Shown here in pieces: positions 9,361 to 17,661 of a stretch of DNA of 64,000 nt. The position numbers and the translations under genes are program-made. Where the stretch lies: positions 496,001 through 560,000 of the forward strand of contig JACKHF010000001.1 of assembly GCA_020639155.1 (NCBI GenBank), written 5' to 3'. The notes under the pieces were generated by a model that was not told the origin of the DNA, made no database searches, and saw only the letters and a list, made by a program, of their open reading frames with translations. The stretch is from Phycisphaeraceae bacterium. GTDB taxonomy: Bacteria > Planctomycetota > Phycisphaerae > Phycisphaerales > UBA1924. How positions within the stretch are numbered: the stretch's first letter is position 1; each line of letters begins with the position of its first letter.

Positions 9361-10827
9361 TCAGCGCCCAAGCTCAACTGGAACTCTGACTGTAAACTCC
9401 GCTCCGGCTGTCTCAAGATTACGCACAGTAATTTCGCCATCATGTAGCTCTGCGATACTCTGCGCAATGCTGAGCCCCAGCCCATGACCGCGTCCCCGCC
9501 TCACCTCCTCCTTGCTCTGCACAAATCGGTCAAATATCTTGTCGAGCAGTTCTGGTGGCAAACCAGGCCCTTTATCCGAAACAGCAACGTACAGACAGCT
9601 GTCCTTGCACGTTGTTGAAATACGCACATCGCTGCCCTTTGGTGCAAAGCGAATAGCATTTCGTAGCAGGTTGTCGATCATTGTCCGAAGCAGCTCAGAA
9701 TCGCCAATAACTACAGCATCGATGGTCCCATCATTATCAAGAAGTGTGGGAACCAACTGAACTCCGTACTGTTCTGCCATGACGGCACAGTTTTCTACAG
9801 AGTCCATCACAAGTTCATTCGCAGGATATGTATCTCGTCGCTCAAGGTCGCGACCATCTTGCACACGCGTCAGCATCAGAAAACTTTCAACAAGTTTACC
9901 CAGTCGCCGCATTTCTTCTTCTGTTGAATCAACAAAGTATGCCGCATTCTCATCAAGCTGATCACGTTTGAGCGTCTGCGCTTCCAGCAAGAGCGTTGCG
10001 ATAGGTGTTTTGATTTCATGGGATATATTCGACAGGAATCGCTCCTGAGCTGCAAAGGCATTGCTGATGCGCTCGCGTGCCTGATTGAGTTCGTCGGTAA
10101 GCTCAGCAACCTCAGCATTCTTGCTGTCAATAGTTAACTCGTGGCTGATGGATTCCGGTCTGAGTTGCCCGGCAATCTCTTTCAATCTATGGAGCGGCTG
10201 TACAGCAATTCCGGCAATAAACCATCCGCTAATCAAACTTGCAATCGATCCAAGCGACGCGCCGATAACCAGCACACGCGAAATCATCGCTAGCTGTCTG
10301 TCAATATATGCATCTGTTGTAACGACAATCAGAGCGAAATGACTGCCAAACGAATCGGTCAAAGGCAAAGCAATAGCACGGGGTGTTCCTTGTGTATTTT
10401 CGAACACTGGGGTCTCGTCACGAAGATCCCCCTGCAAAGGAGCATCATTCTCAATGGCAGGAAGTGCAAGTGATTGGATTGTTTTCGGCCACCTTTCCAC
10501 ATCATTGACAATACTTTTCCCTTCATGATCTACCACATCAACAGCAAATCGTTCAAACTGAACGAAGCCCAACTCTTTGTTTGAGAGGTTGTAGAGTTCG
10601 GTTGCTGAGATTGAAGGCAGTGTGCCTTCGATAGCAGCAACCATGTTGCTTGCTCGCTCCAGAAGCATTGTGTCAAACTCGCGCTGTGCATTTTCACGCT
10701 GAATCAAATAGTATCCACACCCCGTGACCAGCTTGATCAAAACATAGATGGCAAAGACCCATAGCGTCAGGCGAGTCCTGAGACTAACTCCACGAGCATG
10801 TTCGATTTTCTTCTCCCGGGTATCCAT
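9361..10827 (-). CDS. Membrane sensor histidine kinase (HAMP-HisKA-HATPase)
   Basis: A 488-residue histidine kinase. There are two membrane helices (about 16-38 and 180-205) around a periplasmic sensor region of about 140 residues, then HAMP (AVQPLHRLKEIA) and the phosphoacceptor box SNISHEIKTPIATLL near residue 265. The ATP domain has N-box DNLLRNAIRFAP, G1 SDKGPGLP and G2 GRGHGLGLSIA. The ATG at 10827 is one base after the stop of the response-regulator gene, so the two are coupled; a TTG at 10845 is an alternative start. The sensor domain gives no clue to the ligand. The adjacent divergent small-protein operon suggests an envelope stress signal. Confidence 0.92.
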   Translation of the reverse strand: MDTREKKIEHARGVSLRTRLTLWVFAIYVLIKLVTGCGYYLIQRENAQREFDTMLLERASNMVAAIEGTLPSISATELYNLSNKELGFVQFERFAVDVVDHEGKSIVNDVERWPKTIQSLALPAIENDAPLQGDLRDETPVFENTQGTPRAIALPLTDSFGSHFALIVVTTDAYIDRQLAMISRVLVIGASLGSIASLISGWFIAGIAVQPLHRLKEIAGQLRPESISHELTIDSKNAEVAELTDELNQARERISNAFAAQERFLSNISHEIKTPIATLLLEAQTLKRDQLDENAAYFVDSTEEEMRRLGKLVESFLMLTRVQDGRDLERRDTYPANELVMDSVENCAVMAEQYGVQLVPTLLDNDGTIDAVVIGDSELLRTMIDNLLRNAIRFAPKGSDVRISTTCKDSCLYVAVSDKGPGLPPELLDKIFDRFVQSKEEVRRGRGHGLGLSIAQSIAELHDGEITVRNLETAGAEFTVRVPVELGR

Positions 10828-10828
10828 T

Positions 10829-11503
10829 TTAATCCATGATTCCAAATCGGTAGCCCGCGCCTTTGACAGTGTGTATCAGCTCCCGATCAAATCCACGATC
10901 GACTTTCTTGCGCAAACTTGAGACGTAGACATCGATAACATTGCTGCTTGCATCAAAGTTCATATCCCAGACTTTCTCGCTGATCTGGGCTCTGCTGAGC
11001 ACTCGATTGGGAGTCCGCATGAGATACTCGAGCAGCGCGAACTCCTTGTTTGACAACTCTACATCCCTCTCGCCTCGTCTTGCATGGCGCGAGTAAAGAT
11101 CGAGTTCGAGATCCTCAAACTTCAGCACTCTCCCCTCGGATGCTTCGCCGCGACGGAGCAGGGCGCGAACACGCGCGAGCAACTCCTCAAACTCGAACGG
11201 CTTTGTCAGGTAGTCGTCAGCACCAGCATCCAAACCAGCAACCTTATCGTCTGTCCCGGACAACGCTGTCAGCATGAGAACAGGAGTTGAAATTTTTCGG
11301 CGTCGAAGATTCCGGCAGACTTCAACACCGTCGCGGTCCGGGAGCATCAGATCGAGAATGATCACGTCGTACTCACCACCAGCTGCGAGTTCTTCTCCAC
11401 TGAAGCCCTCATGCGCGATATCGGCGGCAAAGCCGTTCTCCTGCAAGCCCTTCTGTAGTCCTGCTGCTATTTTCGGGTTGTCTTCAACGATCAGTACGCG
11501 CAT
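10829..11503 (-). CDS. OmpR/PhoB-family response regulator
   Basis: A 224-residue two-domain regulator. The receiver has the acidic pair (VEDN), the phosphoacceptor Asp in DVIILDLMLPDRDG (about residue 51) and the switch Lys in LTKPFEF (about 101). The winged-helix DNA-binding domain runs from about 128 to the end (LSNKEFALLEYLM ... IDVYVSSLRKKVD ... IHTVKGAGYRFG). It is the first gene of a two-gene unit with the histidine kinase. Four GTTCAG repeats in the divergent intergenic region are candidate binding sites. Confidence 0.95.
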   Translation of the reverse strand: MRVLIVEDNPKIAAGLQKGLQENGFAADIAHEGFSGEELAAGGEYDVIILDLMLPDRDGVEVCRNLRRRKISTPVLMLTALSGTDDKVAGLDAGADDYLTKPFEFEELLARVRALLRRGEASEGRVLKFEDLELDLYSRHARRGERDVELSNKEFALLEYLMRTPNRVLSRAQISEKVWDMNFDASSNVIDVYVSSLRKKVDRGFDRELIHTVKGAGYRFGIMD

Positions 11504-11579
11504 ACGTGCTTCCTCTCACTTGCTTTGAGTGTGATCAACTGAATCACAGCGACAACGACAAACTATATCTCTCCTCGCA

Positions 11580-11697
11580 GTTCAGTGGGAGTGGTTCCGA
11601 TCTATTTAACCTGAGAGGATGCAAAATGAACTGTTTTTCATAAAAGGTTCAGAGACGACTCATGTGGGTTCAGGAAGATGTGGTTAGTGGAGTTCAG
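11580..11697. promoter_or_regulatory. GTTCAG direct repeats, candidate response-regulator operator
   Basis: GTTCAG occurs at 11580, 11647, 11668 and 11692 in the 253-bp region between the response-regulator gene and the entericidin-like gene. The last three are spaced 21 and 24 bp, about two helical turns, which suits tandem binding by an OmpR-type dimer. Assignment to this regulator is inferred from position only. Confidence 0.4.
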
Positions 11698-11756
11698 CCG
11701 CATGGCACAAGCTTGAACTCAACGAACCAGACACCGCTCATTCATGGAGACACAAA

Positions 11757-11939
11757 ATGACACGCACAACACGAACCACAGCAAAGCAGATCACTCTCGG
11801 CCTCTTTGCAGCATCAGCGCTGGCACTTCTTGGTATGTCGATAACTGCCTGCAACACGGCCAAAGGAGTTGGAGAGGATATTGAATCGCTTGGCGATGGT
11901 ATTGCTGACACTGCAGAAGATGCTCGAGATGGTGAGTAA
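11757..11939 (+). CDS. Entericidin-like small lipoprotein
   Basis: A 60-residue peptide with a Tat/Sec-like N-terminus, a hydrophobic stretch and a lipobox around ITACNT (Cys 32). After it comes KGVGEDIESLGDGIADTAEDA, which fits the entericidin A/B pattern (CNT-x-G-x-G-x-DI). Entericidins are envelope lipopeptides; in enterobacteria the pair acts as toxin and antidote in stationary phase. Only one copy is here, although the acidic lipoprotein at 12291 could be a diverged companion. A GGAGA ribosome site precedes the ATG. It is first in a run of four small stress-type genes. Confidence 0.78.
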   Translation: MTRTTRTTAKQITLGLFAASALALLGMSITACNTAKGVGEDIESLGDGIADTAEDARDGE

Positions 11940-12077
11940 TCAGAATTATTTCGATTTCACACATCCTTCAGCGTGATCTCATACGAGCAATGGATACTAC
12001 ACCAGAAGCACGAGAACTGACAAAACAGCATTCTCAAACGGAATTAGTTAAGCACAGTTACAGTAAAGGAGACAATC

Positions 12078-12260
12078 ATGTTAAGCTGGGCACTCGCATT
12101 TTTCATCGTGGCGATCATCGCAGCAGTCTTTGGCTTTGGAGGTATCGCAGCCGGAGCGGCATCCATCGCAAAGATTTTATTCTTCGTCTTTGTGGTGCTC
12201 TTCCTACTCTCACTTATTGCAGGACTGGTTCGTCGCGGCTCATCGCATCCATTGGTATAA
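12078..12260 (+). CDS. DUF1328 (YtjA-like) small membrane protein
   Basis: A 60-residue protein made almost wholly of two membrane helices (about 2-22 and 30-50) joined by GFGGIAAGAASIAK, the conserved centre of the DUF1328 family. A strong ribosome site (AAAGGAG) lies 7 bases upstream. Family members are often induced by envelope or general stress, but the mechanism is unknown. Its neighbours are other small envelope proteins. Confidence 0.88.
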   Translation: MLSWALAFFIVAIIAAVFGFGGIAAGAASIAKILFFVFVVLFLLSLIAGLVRRGSSHPLV

Positions 12261-12290
12261 ATCGCTGTGTTTTCGTAAAGGAGGTCGATT

Positions 12291-12539
12291 ATGGCACGAT
12301 ACGCAAGTGCAATCATCACGCTCCTCATAACGACAGTCTTTGGCACATGCATGATTGCAACAATCACAGGCTGTGAGGACTCAACTGATATTGACGATAT
12401 TTCAGATACAGTCGAAGATACCGTGGATGATGCTGGCGATGCAATCGAGGACACCGTTGAGGAAATCGCCGACGAAGTCGATGACGCAACGGATGATCTA
12501 GAGAACAGTGCATCACCAGAAACACCAAACAGCAACTGA
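12291..12539 (+). CDS. Small acidic helical lipoprotein
   Basis: An 82-residue precursor with a signal peptide and the lipobox-like TITGCED (Cys near 29). The mature part is a run of Asp/Glu-rich heptad-like repeats (DTVEDTVDDAGDAIEDTVEEI) predicted to be one long amphipathic, strongly acidic helix. AAAGGAGG precedes the ATG. No family name is assigned; it resembles entericidin-type and hydrophilic stress peptides in layout. Confidence 0.75.
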   Translation: MARYASAIITLLITTVFGTCMIATITGCEDSTDIDDISDTVEDTVDDAGDAIEDTVEEIADEVDDATDDLENSASPETPNSN

Positions 12540-12589
12540 ATCTGGAATCCTCACTCACATCGCATGCAAACTTTACAATACGAAAGGAT

Positions 12590-13054
12590 ATGGCAATGGA
12601 AACCGTCCTGAATTTAGACAAATCAACGATCAAAGGCCTTCAGGATCTTATTACCATCAATCTTGACAGTCAGCACGGCTTCGAAGCTGCAGCCGAGCAG
12701 ATTGAAAACAAGGATATCGCAAACTATTTCCGTCGCTGCGGCGAGCGTAGAGGTACATTTGCGCACGAGCTCCAGCGAGCTATCAAAACGACTGGAGAAA
12801 ATCCCACAGATCACGGCAGTATCTCGGGCACTGTGCATCGATGGTGGCTGAACATTCGTGGCACGGTGCAAGGGGGTGACGAGCACGCTGTACTCTCAGA
12901 AGCCGAGCGAGGCGAAGATGCGATCAAAGCCCGCTATGAGAATGTGCTGAAAGAAACAGCCGGAAGCCCTTACAACGCGGTGCTGCAGCGCCAGTATGCA
13001 TCTGTCAAGGAAGCACACGACACTATTCGCGATATGCGTGATGCTCGAGCATAG
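12590..13054 (+). CDS. DUF2383 / PA2169-type four-helix-bundle protein
   Basis: A 154-residue soluble protein with the ferritin-like helical pattern of the DUF2383 family: LQDLITINLDSQHGFEAAAEQI, then FRRCGERRGTFAHELQ, then the GTVHRWWLNIRG loop and EAERGEDAIKARYE. The family is linked to stress and often sits beside DUF1328 or CsbD-like genes. A GAAAGGA ribosome site precedes the ATG. It ends the small-protein operon; a strong hairpin terminator follows. Confidence 0.88.
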   Translation: MAMETVLNLDKSTIKGLQDLITINLDSQHGFEAAAEQIENKDIANYFRRCGERRGTFAHELQRAIKTTGENPTDHGSISGTVHRWWLNIRGTVQGGDEHAVLSEAERGEDAIKARYENVLKETAGSPYNAVLQRQYASVKEAHDTIRDMRDARA

Positions 13055-13100
13055 TGGCGGCATTCACAAAGAGGGTGAACAGGTCGCACTTGTGGGGATA

Positions 13101-13158
13101 GGCCGGCTCTCACTCCGTACCAGATACGGTGATTGAGGGCCGGTTTCCCATTTTTTTT
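13101..13158 (+). terminator. Rho-independent terminator after the small-protein operon
   Basis: An imperfect long stem (GGCCGGCTCTCACTCCGTA pairing with TACGGTGATTGAGGGCCGG, loop CCAG) is followed by TTTCCCATTTTTTTT. It closes the 11757-13054 operon and ends 31 bp before the mscS start. Confidence 0.8.
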
Positions 13159-13189
13159 GGACTTCTGCGGTAACCAAAGGAGTAGGGTA

Positions 13190-14563
13190 ATGCGTCTCAC
13201 CGGGCTTGTCATACTTCTCGCAACAACTGTTCTCTGTGCTGCGGGGGAGTGCAAGTCACAGTCTCAGGAGGCTGCTCCTGACTTACCCCAAAGAATTGTT
13301 CGGGCAGAGCAAGCATTGGCTGAGCTCCCAGGACTTGATTCAAGTGATGTAGATATCTTCGATGACAATATTGTGCTGACTGGTAAAGCCATTGATTCTG
13401 GCGTGGTCACAAAGGCAAGCGAGCTTGTCCAAAGTATCACGGGCATTGAAACTATAGATAATCGGATCGAGTTATCGTACAACATCAGCGATCGCGTACG
13501 AGGAGCAGCGGATCGGGTTGGCGAGAGAGCCGAGCAATGGCTTGCATACCTTCCCTTGCTACCCATTGCTGCTGCAATTGTTGCTGCGGGCATGCTTCTT
13601 TCCTGGTTGATCGGTAAGTGGCGCTGGCCATTCATGCACATGGTTTCCAACCCGTTCTTGCGTGATATCACACAAAAACTCACACAAATCGTGTGCCTTG
13701 TTGTCAGCATCCTCTTTGCACTTGAGGTGCTTGATGCAATGGCACTTGTGGGCGGGGTGCTCGGAGCAGCTGGAGTCGCCGGTATCGCAATCGGCTTTGC
13801 ATTTCGTGATCTCGTCGAAAACTACATCGCGAGTATTCTCCTCTCAATCAGGCAACCGTTCAGCCCACGTGACCACGTATTGATTGATGGGCACGAAGGA
13901 CTCGTGACACGATTGACAACAAGATCAACCGTACTGACAACGTTTGATGGCAATGTTGTGCGCATTCCAAACGCGACCGTGTTCAAATCAACAATCATGA
14001 ACTATACATCGAACCCCGAGCGAAGATTTGATTTTACAGTCGGCGTTGGATACGACGTCGATCTTGAAAAAGCACTCAGTGTTGGCGTGAACGTACTCAA
14101 ACACAACGAGGGTGTTATGACATCTCCCCCACCATTCGCGAAGATAACAGAGCTAGGCGATTCAAGCATCACCGTCCACCTGTTCGGATGGGTAGATCAG
14201 GCCAAGCATGACTTCGGTCGTGTACGCAGTCAAGCAATGCAGGCTGTCAAAGCAGAGTACGATCGTCTCGATATCGACATGCCAGAACCAATCTACAGCA
14301 TCAAAGTCCTCGGAGAAAAAATCAAAACTTTAGTTCGCGATTTGAGCGAGCATAACGAAAACGCGCATCAAGGAGAAAATCGAGACACGGGGTCTGTATC
14401 AGTTCGCCATCGTGTCCCATTCACCGCAACATCTCCTGCAGACATAATGAAGGACACGACGATCGAGCGGCTCGCTGATCAGAATGAGTTGGATGGCGAA
14501 GGCAAAAACCTGCTCAAACCCACTGAATCCGAACAGGTGCGCGAATCGGCAACAGCAACTTGA
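13190..14563 (+). CDS. MscS-family mechanosensitive channel with N-terminal BON-like domain
   Basis: A 457-residue protein. After a signal peptide (1-19), residues 30-90 resemble a BON domain (IVRAEQALAELPGL ... DIFDDNIVLTGKAIDS ... IDNRIEL). Then come membrane helices near 118-140 and 165-185 and the conserved pore helix/beta entry (GVAGIAIGFAFRDLVENYIASI, about 195-217), with the MscS beta domain DHVLIDGHEG and VRIPNATVF after it. The hydrophilic tail of about 80 residues is unusual and of unknown role. The ATG at 13190 follows AAAGGAG; upstream in-frame codons belong to the terminator. It releases solutes on hypo-osmotic shock. Confidence 0.9.
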   Translation: MRLTGLVILLATTVLCAAGECKSQSQEAAPDLPQRIVRAEQALAELPGLDSSDVDIFDDNIVLTGKAIDSGVVTKASELVQSITGIETIDNRIELSYNISDRVRGAADRVGERAEQWLAYLPLLPIAAAIVAAGMLLSWLIGKWRWPFMHMVSNPFLRDITQKLTQIVCLVVSILFALEVLDAMALVGGVLGAAGVAGIAIGFAFRDLVENYIASILLSIRQPFSPRDHVLIDGHEGLVTRLTTRSTVLTTFDGNVVRIPNATVFKSTIMNYTSNPERRFDFTVGVGYDVDLEKALSVGVNVLKHNEGVMTSPPPFAKITELGDSSITVHLFGWVDQAKHDFGRVRSQAMQAVKAEYDRLDIDMPEPIYSIKVLGEKIKTLVRDLSEHNENAHQGENRDTGSVSVRHRVPFTATSPADIMKDTTIERLADQNELDGEGKNLLKPTESEQVRESATAT

Positions 14564-14685
14564 CATTTCATTCTGACTAGCGCATACTACCCAAAACCCT
14601 GCCGATGTTGTCAGGGGCTGGCGTAACTTTGTTCCGTGCTGGAACTGCCTGCCTTTGGAGTTCGGAAGTGGGTATACCCCATAGA

Positions 14686-15270
14686 TCAGGTGTTTTTCTC
14701 GCTGCTTGTATCAAGCACCTGCTTTGCTGCTTCAACAAGTTTCATTCTGTTATCTTGAGCCGCGCGGCGCAGCTGCTCGAAGGCTTGACCCTCCGTCATC
14801 TCGTTCTCCCCCATCAAGATTCCCTTCGCTCGCTCGATCACCTTTCGGTCCTGAAGTGCTTGTTTGAGGTCTCCGATCTGCTCTGTCAGAATGCGAAGTT
14901 GTTCAAATCGTGTGTAAGCGACCACGATGGCTGCCTTCAGATCCTCAGCAACAACTGGCTCAATCAGATACGCCATGACATGATCTTCCATTGCCTTATT
15001 GACGAGTTCCATCGAACGTCGTGCAGTTACAATCACACTCGCACACGGTTCGATCTCACCGACTTCAATCATTGTTTCAAGCCCATCCCCATCAGGAAAA
15101 ACGATTCCTGTCACAACAACATCAGGCTTATCAACTGTGATTGCGGACTTCAACTCAACGATAGTGCTACATCTGGCAACGATATTGTGACTGGTGCGTA
15201 TGGCAGCAGCAACGGCTTCCAATGTATCGTCGCTGCCATGAGCAATAACAACGTTGAGATTTTGAATCAT
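14686..15270 (-). CDS. ANTAR-domain regulator with degenerate receiver
   Basis: A 194-residue protein. Residues about 4-120 have the receiver fold, but the phosphoacceptor position in DVVVTGIVFPDGDG is Gly, the acidic pair is lost (AHGSDD) and the switch Lys is replaced (LIEPV), so it should not be phosphorylated. A coiled coil (LRILTEQIGDLKQALQDRK) leads to an ANTAR domain (IERAKGILMGENEMTEGQAFEQLRRAA), which binds two-hairpin RNA structures to prevent termination. The ATG at 15270 follows AAGGA; a longer frame upstream lacks a ribosome site. It is transcribed away from the BLUF gene. Confidence 0.88.
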   Translation of the reverse strand: MIQNLNVVIAHGSDDTLEAVAAAIRTSHNIVARCSTIVELKSAITVDKPDVVVTGIVFPDGDGLETMIEVGEIEPCASVIVTARRSMELVNKAMEDHVMAYLIEPVVAEDLKAAIVVAYTRFEQLRILTEQIGDLKQALQDRKVIERAKGILMGENEMTEGQAFEQLRRAAQDNRMKLVEAAKQVLDTSSEKNT

Positions 15271-15443
15271 GGTTTTTCCTTGATTGGCTCTACAAGGGGT
15301 GCGGCACGATGCCGAAACAACCCCCTTGTAAAACTGTACTCCCATCGCAGCACCAGAAGTCAAGAGCACAAACATGCAACCAACAGTACCAAGTTCTCAC
15401 ACGCAACTACAACTGCAGATATGCAGCTACACCTGAGGACCGC

Positions 15444-15884
15444 ATGAACGAAGCTCAAAGCCAGTTGCACATGATGGCATACAGCAGCAAACGACAATCG
15501 TCGCTTTCCGATTCCGAGATCATCGACGGCATTGTGCTCCCTGCTATGCGAAAGAACAGAATACTCGATGTCACCGGATGTCTTTGGTTCAACGACACAT
15601 ACTTTGCGCAACTGCTGGAAGGTGCGGCTGATGTATTGCACACACTTATGCACAGAATCTGTGCTGATCACCGGCACACGAATGTTGAGGTGCTGATTGA
15701 TCAACCATTGCCAATAAGGCACTTCGAGCGGTTCTCTATGCAGGTTGTGCCCGTCAAAGGAAGATTTGATATTAAGAAGCTACTCATCTCTGCTGAAGCG
15801 GGAAGTGAGATTCCGCAGAAAACAGAAGAGAGCGCACCGCACCGTACACTGTTCGGCACATTTACTCGCTTGTTCTGGTTCTGA
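15444..15884 (+). CDS. BLUF-domain blue-light sensor
   Basis: A 146-residue single-domain flavoprotein. The FAD-site Tyr (MMAYSSK, about 12), Asn (MRKNRILDVTGCL, about 35) and Gln (FAQLLEG, about 53) are all present, as is DHRHTNVEV. The C-terminal strand has FERFSMQ, with the Met but without the usual Trp before it. There is no output domain, so it must act through a partner. The divergent ANTAR regulator 173 bp away is a candidate (inference). A GAGG ribosome site sits 6 bases from the ATG. Confidence 0.9.
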   Translation: MNEAQSQLHMMAYSSKRQSSLSDSEIIDGIVLPAMRKNRILDVTGCLWFNDTYFAQLLEGAADVLHTLMHRICADHRHTNVEVLIDQPLPIRHFERFSMQVVPVKGRFDIKKLLISAEAGSEIPQKTEESAPHRTLFGTFTRLFWF

Positions 15885-16092
15885 GAACCCGAACAGTGCT
15901 GAATCTCCATAAGGCATCAAGTACTAACAGGATCAGGAATACAAACCGAAATATGAACCATAATTCATGTTGAAGTCACGGGATGTTCATACTACGAGCT
16001 GAATATGTCTCTAGCTGACTCGGGATGGATCATGTTGAGCTTATACAAAGCTTGCCCTGCCCGGTCACAACGAAGATAAAGGAGACATACAC

Positions 16093-17397
16093 ATGTTAAA
16101 CAAGACAACAACCGCATCGATCGTGCTCCTCAGCACACTTGCTGGAACAGCGTTTGCACAAACTGATGGCAACATTACCACAACAAAGCAAACACCTGAA
16201 GCAACACAGAGTTCGCCTCACACCACTGCTATTGAGCTCTATGGATCGAGACAGGCAATTCAGCTGGCAACTCGGGCAGAGATGCTGCAGACATCACTTG
16301 CCAATGCTGTTCAGATTGCTGAAAAGCATTGTAATGGCACCGCAATTGGATGCAGAATCAGCCCGTCTATCGACACCATTATCGATGTCAGGTCGTACAA
16401 GAATCGCCTCAATCGAGAGTTGCCGATGCGCGAGGACAGCGTAGACGAAGCCAGCAATGTAAACCGACCAACAGATTATTCAGTGAATCCATCATGCTTT
16501 GCAACAGTCACATGTGTCATGGAGAACTCACAGGTGCGTGACGTCATTGTCGACATGCGCCAGGGGAGCGTTGTCGGAATGGCATCAGCTGCAAACTCCT
16601 CAAACATGTATTGGCCTTCCGAAGCTCGGATCACAATGTACAACGTGTATGGCGACAGCCAGCGCGCAGAAGCGAGCGATGCAAGCAGGGCTCCCCGTCT
16701 GTATCGAGCAACCGATATCATGAATACACGTGTTGAAAACTTCAGCAATGAATCTATCGGCACAATTAGTGACTTCGCGATCCAGGGCAGAACCGGCCGC
16801 GTGGTCTACGGGGTGCTAAGTCGAGGCGGCTTCCTTGGTATCGGCGAATCGTTGTACGCTGTTCCGACAGAGGAACTAGCAAACTATAAAAATGACAAAC
16901 TCACTGTCGGCTTCGACACCGAGGTTCTCGATTCGTTCAATGGCTTTGACGACGACAACTGGCCACTGCAAAGTAACTTGCAATGGACGTCAAACCCAGT
17001 CGAAGCGAACGACAACAAACATGAAGTGTATGAAGTTGTGAAAGCATCAGAAGTTGTCGGCGAAACACTCAAGACGCGCGAGGGTGAGGACGTTGGCACA
17101 ATCAGCGATCTTGTGATTGATCCCATGCGAAGCAGAGTTGCGTTTGTGATTGTTCGGACCGATGCTGGTAATGTTGCGATTCCCATGGGAGTATGCCATT
17201 TCTTTGACACGCAGTGCATCGTAAACATCGAAAAGGAGCAGGTTGATACCGCAGCAACCTTCACCGATGAGTATGAACCTGTCTGGGATGATGCTGAATG
17301 GAGTCGCAGACTTCATGAAACATTCAACGTTAAGCCGTACTGGGATGATGCAAATACAAAGCAGATGCGGAGCAGCGACGCTTCAGATAATCGATGA
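16093..17397 (+). CDS. Exported double PRC-barrel protein
   Basis: A 434-residue protein with a signal peptide (1-22). Two PRC-barrel domains are visible: about 210-265 (RATDIMNTRVENFSNESIG ... RVVYGVLSRGG) and about 318-375 (VVKASEVVGETLKTREGED ... DLVIDPMRSRVAFVIV). The first 190 residues are unassigned and contain a few Cys. PRC-barrels bind proteins or RNA/ribosomal partners inside cells; exported ones are common in stress-gene clusters and their ligand is unknown. AAAGGAG precedes the ATG, as in the small-protein operon. Confidence 0.85.
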   Translation: MLNKTTTASIVLLSTLAGTAFAQTDGNITTTKQTPEATQSSPHTTAIELYGSRQAIQLATRAEMLQTSLANAVQIAEKHCNGTAIGCRISPSIDTIIDVRSYKNRLNRELPMREDSVDEASNVNRPTDYSVNPSCFATVTCVMENSQVRDVIVDMRQGSVVGMASAANSSNMYWPSEARITMYNVYGDSQRAEASDASRAPRLYRATDIMNTRVENFSNESIGTISDFAIQGRTGRVVYGVLSRGGFLGIGESLYAVPTEELANYKNDKLTVGFDTEVLDSFNGFDDDNWPLQSNLQWTSNPVEANDNKHEVYEVVKASEVVGETLKTREGEDVGTISDLVIDPMRSRVAFVIVRTDAGNVAIPMGVCHFFDTQCIVNIEKEQVDTAATFTDEYEPVWDDAEWSRRLHETFNVKPYWDDANTKQMRSSDASDNR

Positions 17398-17416
17398 ACA
17401 GAAAAGGGAGCACGAG

Positions 17417-17465
17417 AGCCGCCGTCACATATCGTTCCCAGCCACGTGGCGTGCGGCTTTCGTCC
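17417..17465 (+). terminator. Hairpin downstream of the PRC-barrel gene
   Basis: AGCCGCCGTCAC pairs with GTGGCGTGCGGCT with one bulge, followed by TTTCGT. Its position 20 bp after the stop suits a terminator, though the T-run is short. Confidence 0.5.
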
Positions 17466-17505
17466 CCCTTCCAAAGATGACTCTGCGATTTTGCCCCCCT
17501 GTCGT

Positions 17506-17561
17506 GGCGCTAGTGGATTGATGAGAACTGCATTGGATGCAACTCTCACACCACTAGCGCC
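17506..17561. repeat. Perfect 11-bp inverted repeat
   Basis: GGCGCTAGTGG at 17506-17516 is matched by its reverse complement at 17551-17561, with a 34-base loop. It lies between the PRC-barrel terminator and the transposase pseudogene. It could be a second terminator stem, a recombination site or an old insertion end. Confidence 0.5.
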
Positions 17562-17661
17562 CGCTTTGGTGTCTCAGTACATCAACGTTAGGTCTGCAGT
17601 CTCTTTCAGACACTCAGGATCCAAGGCTGTCATGCGAGTTTAGCTCTCATTCCTTTGCGAT

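Noticed and set aside
14605..15447. A 280-codon plus-strand frame over the ANTAR gene
   Set aside because: It is antisense to a clear ANTAR coding region and has shadow-type composition without motifs.
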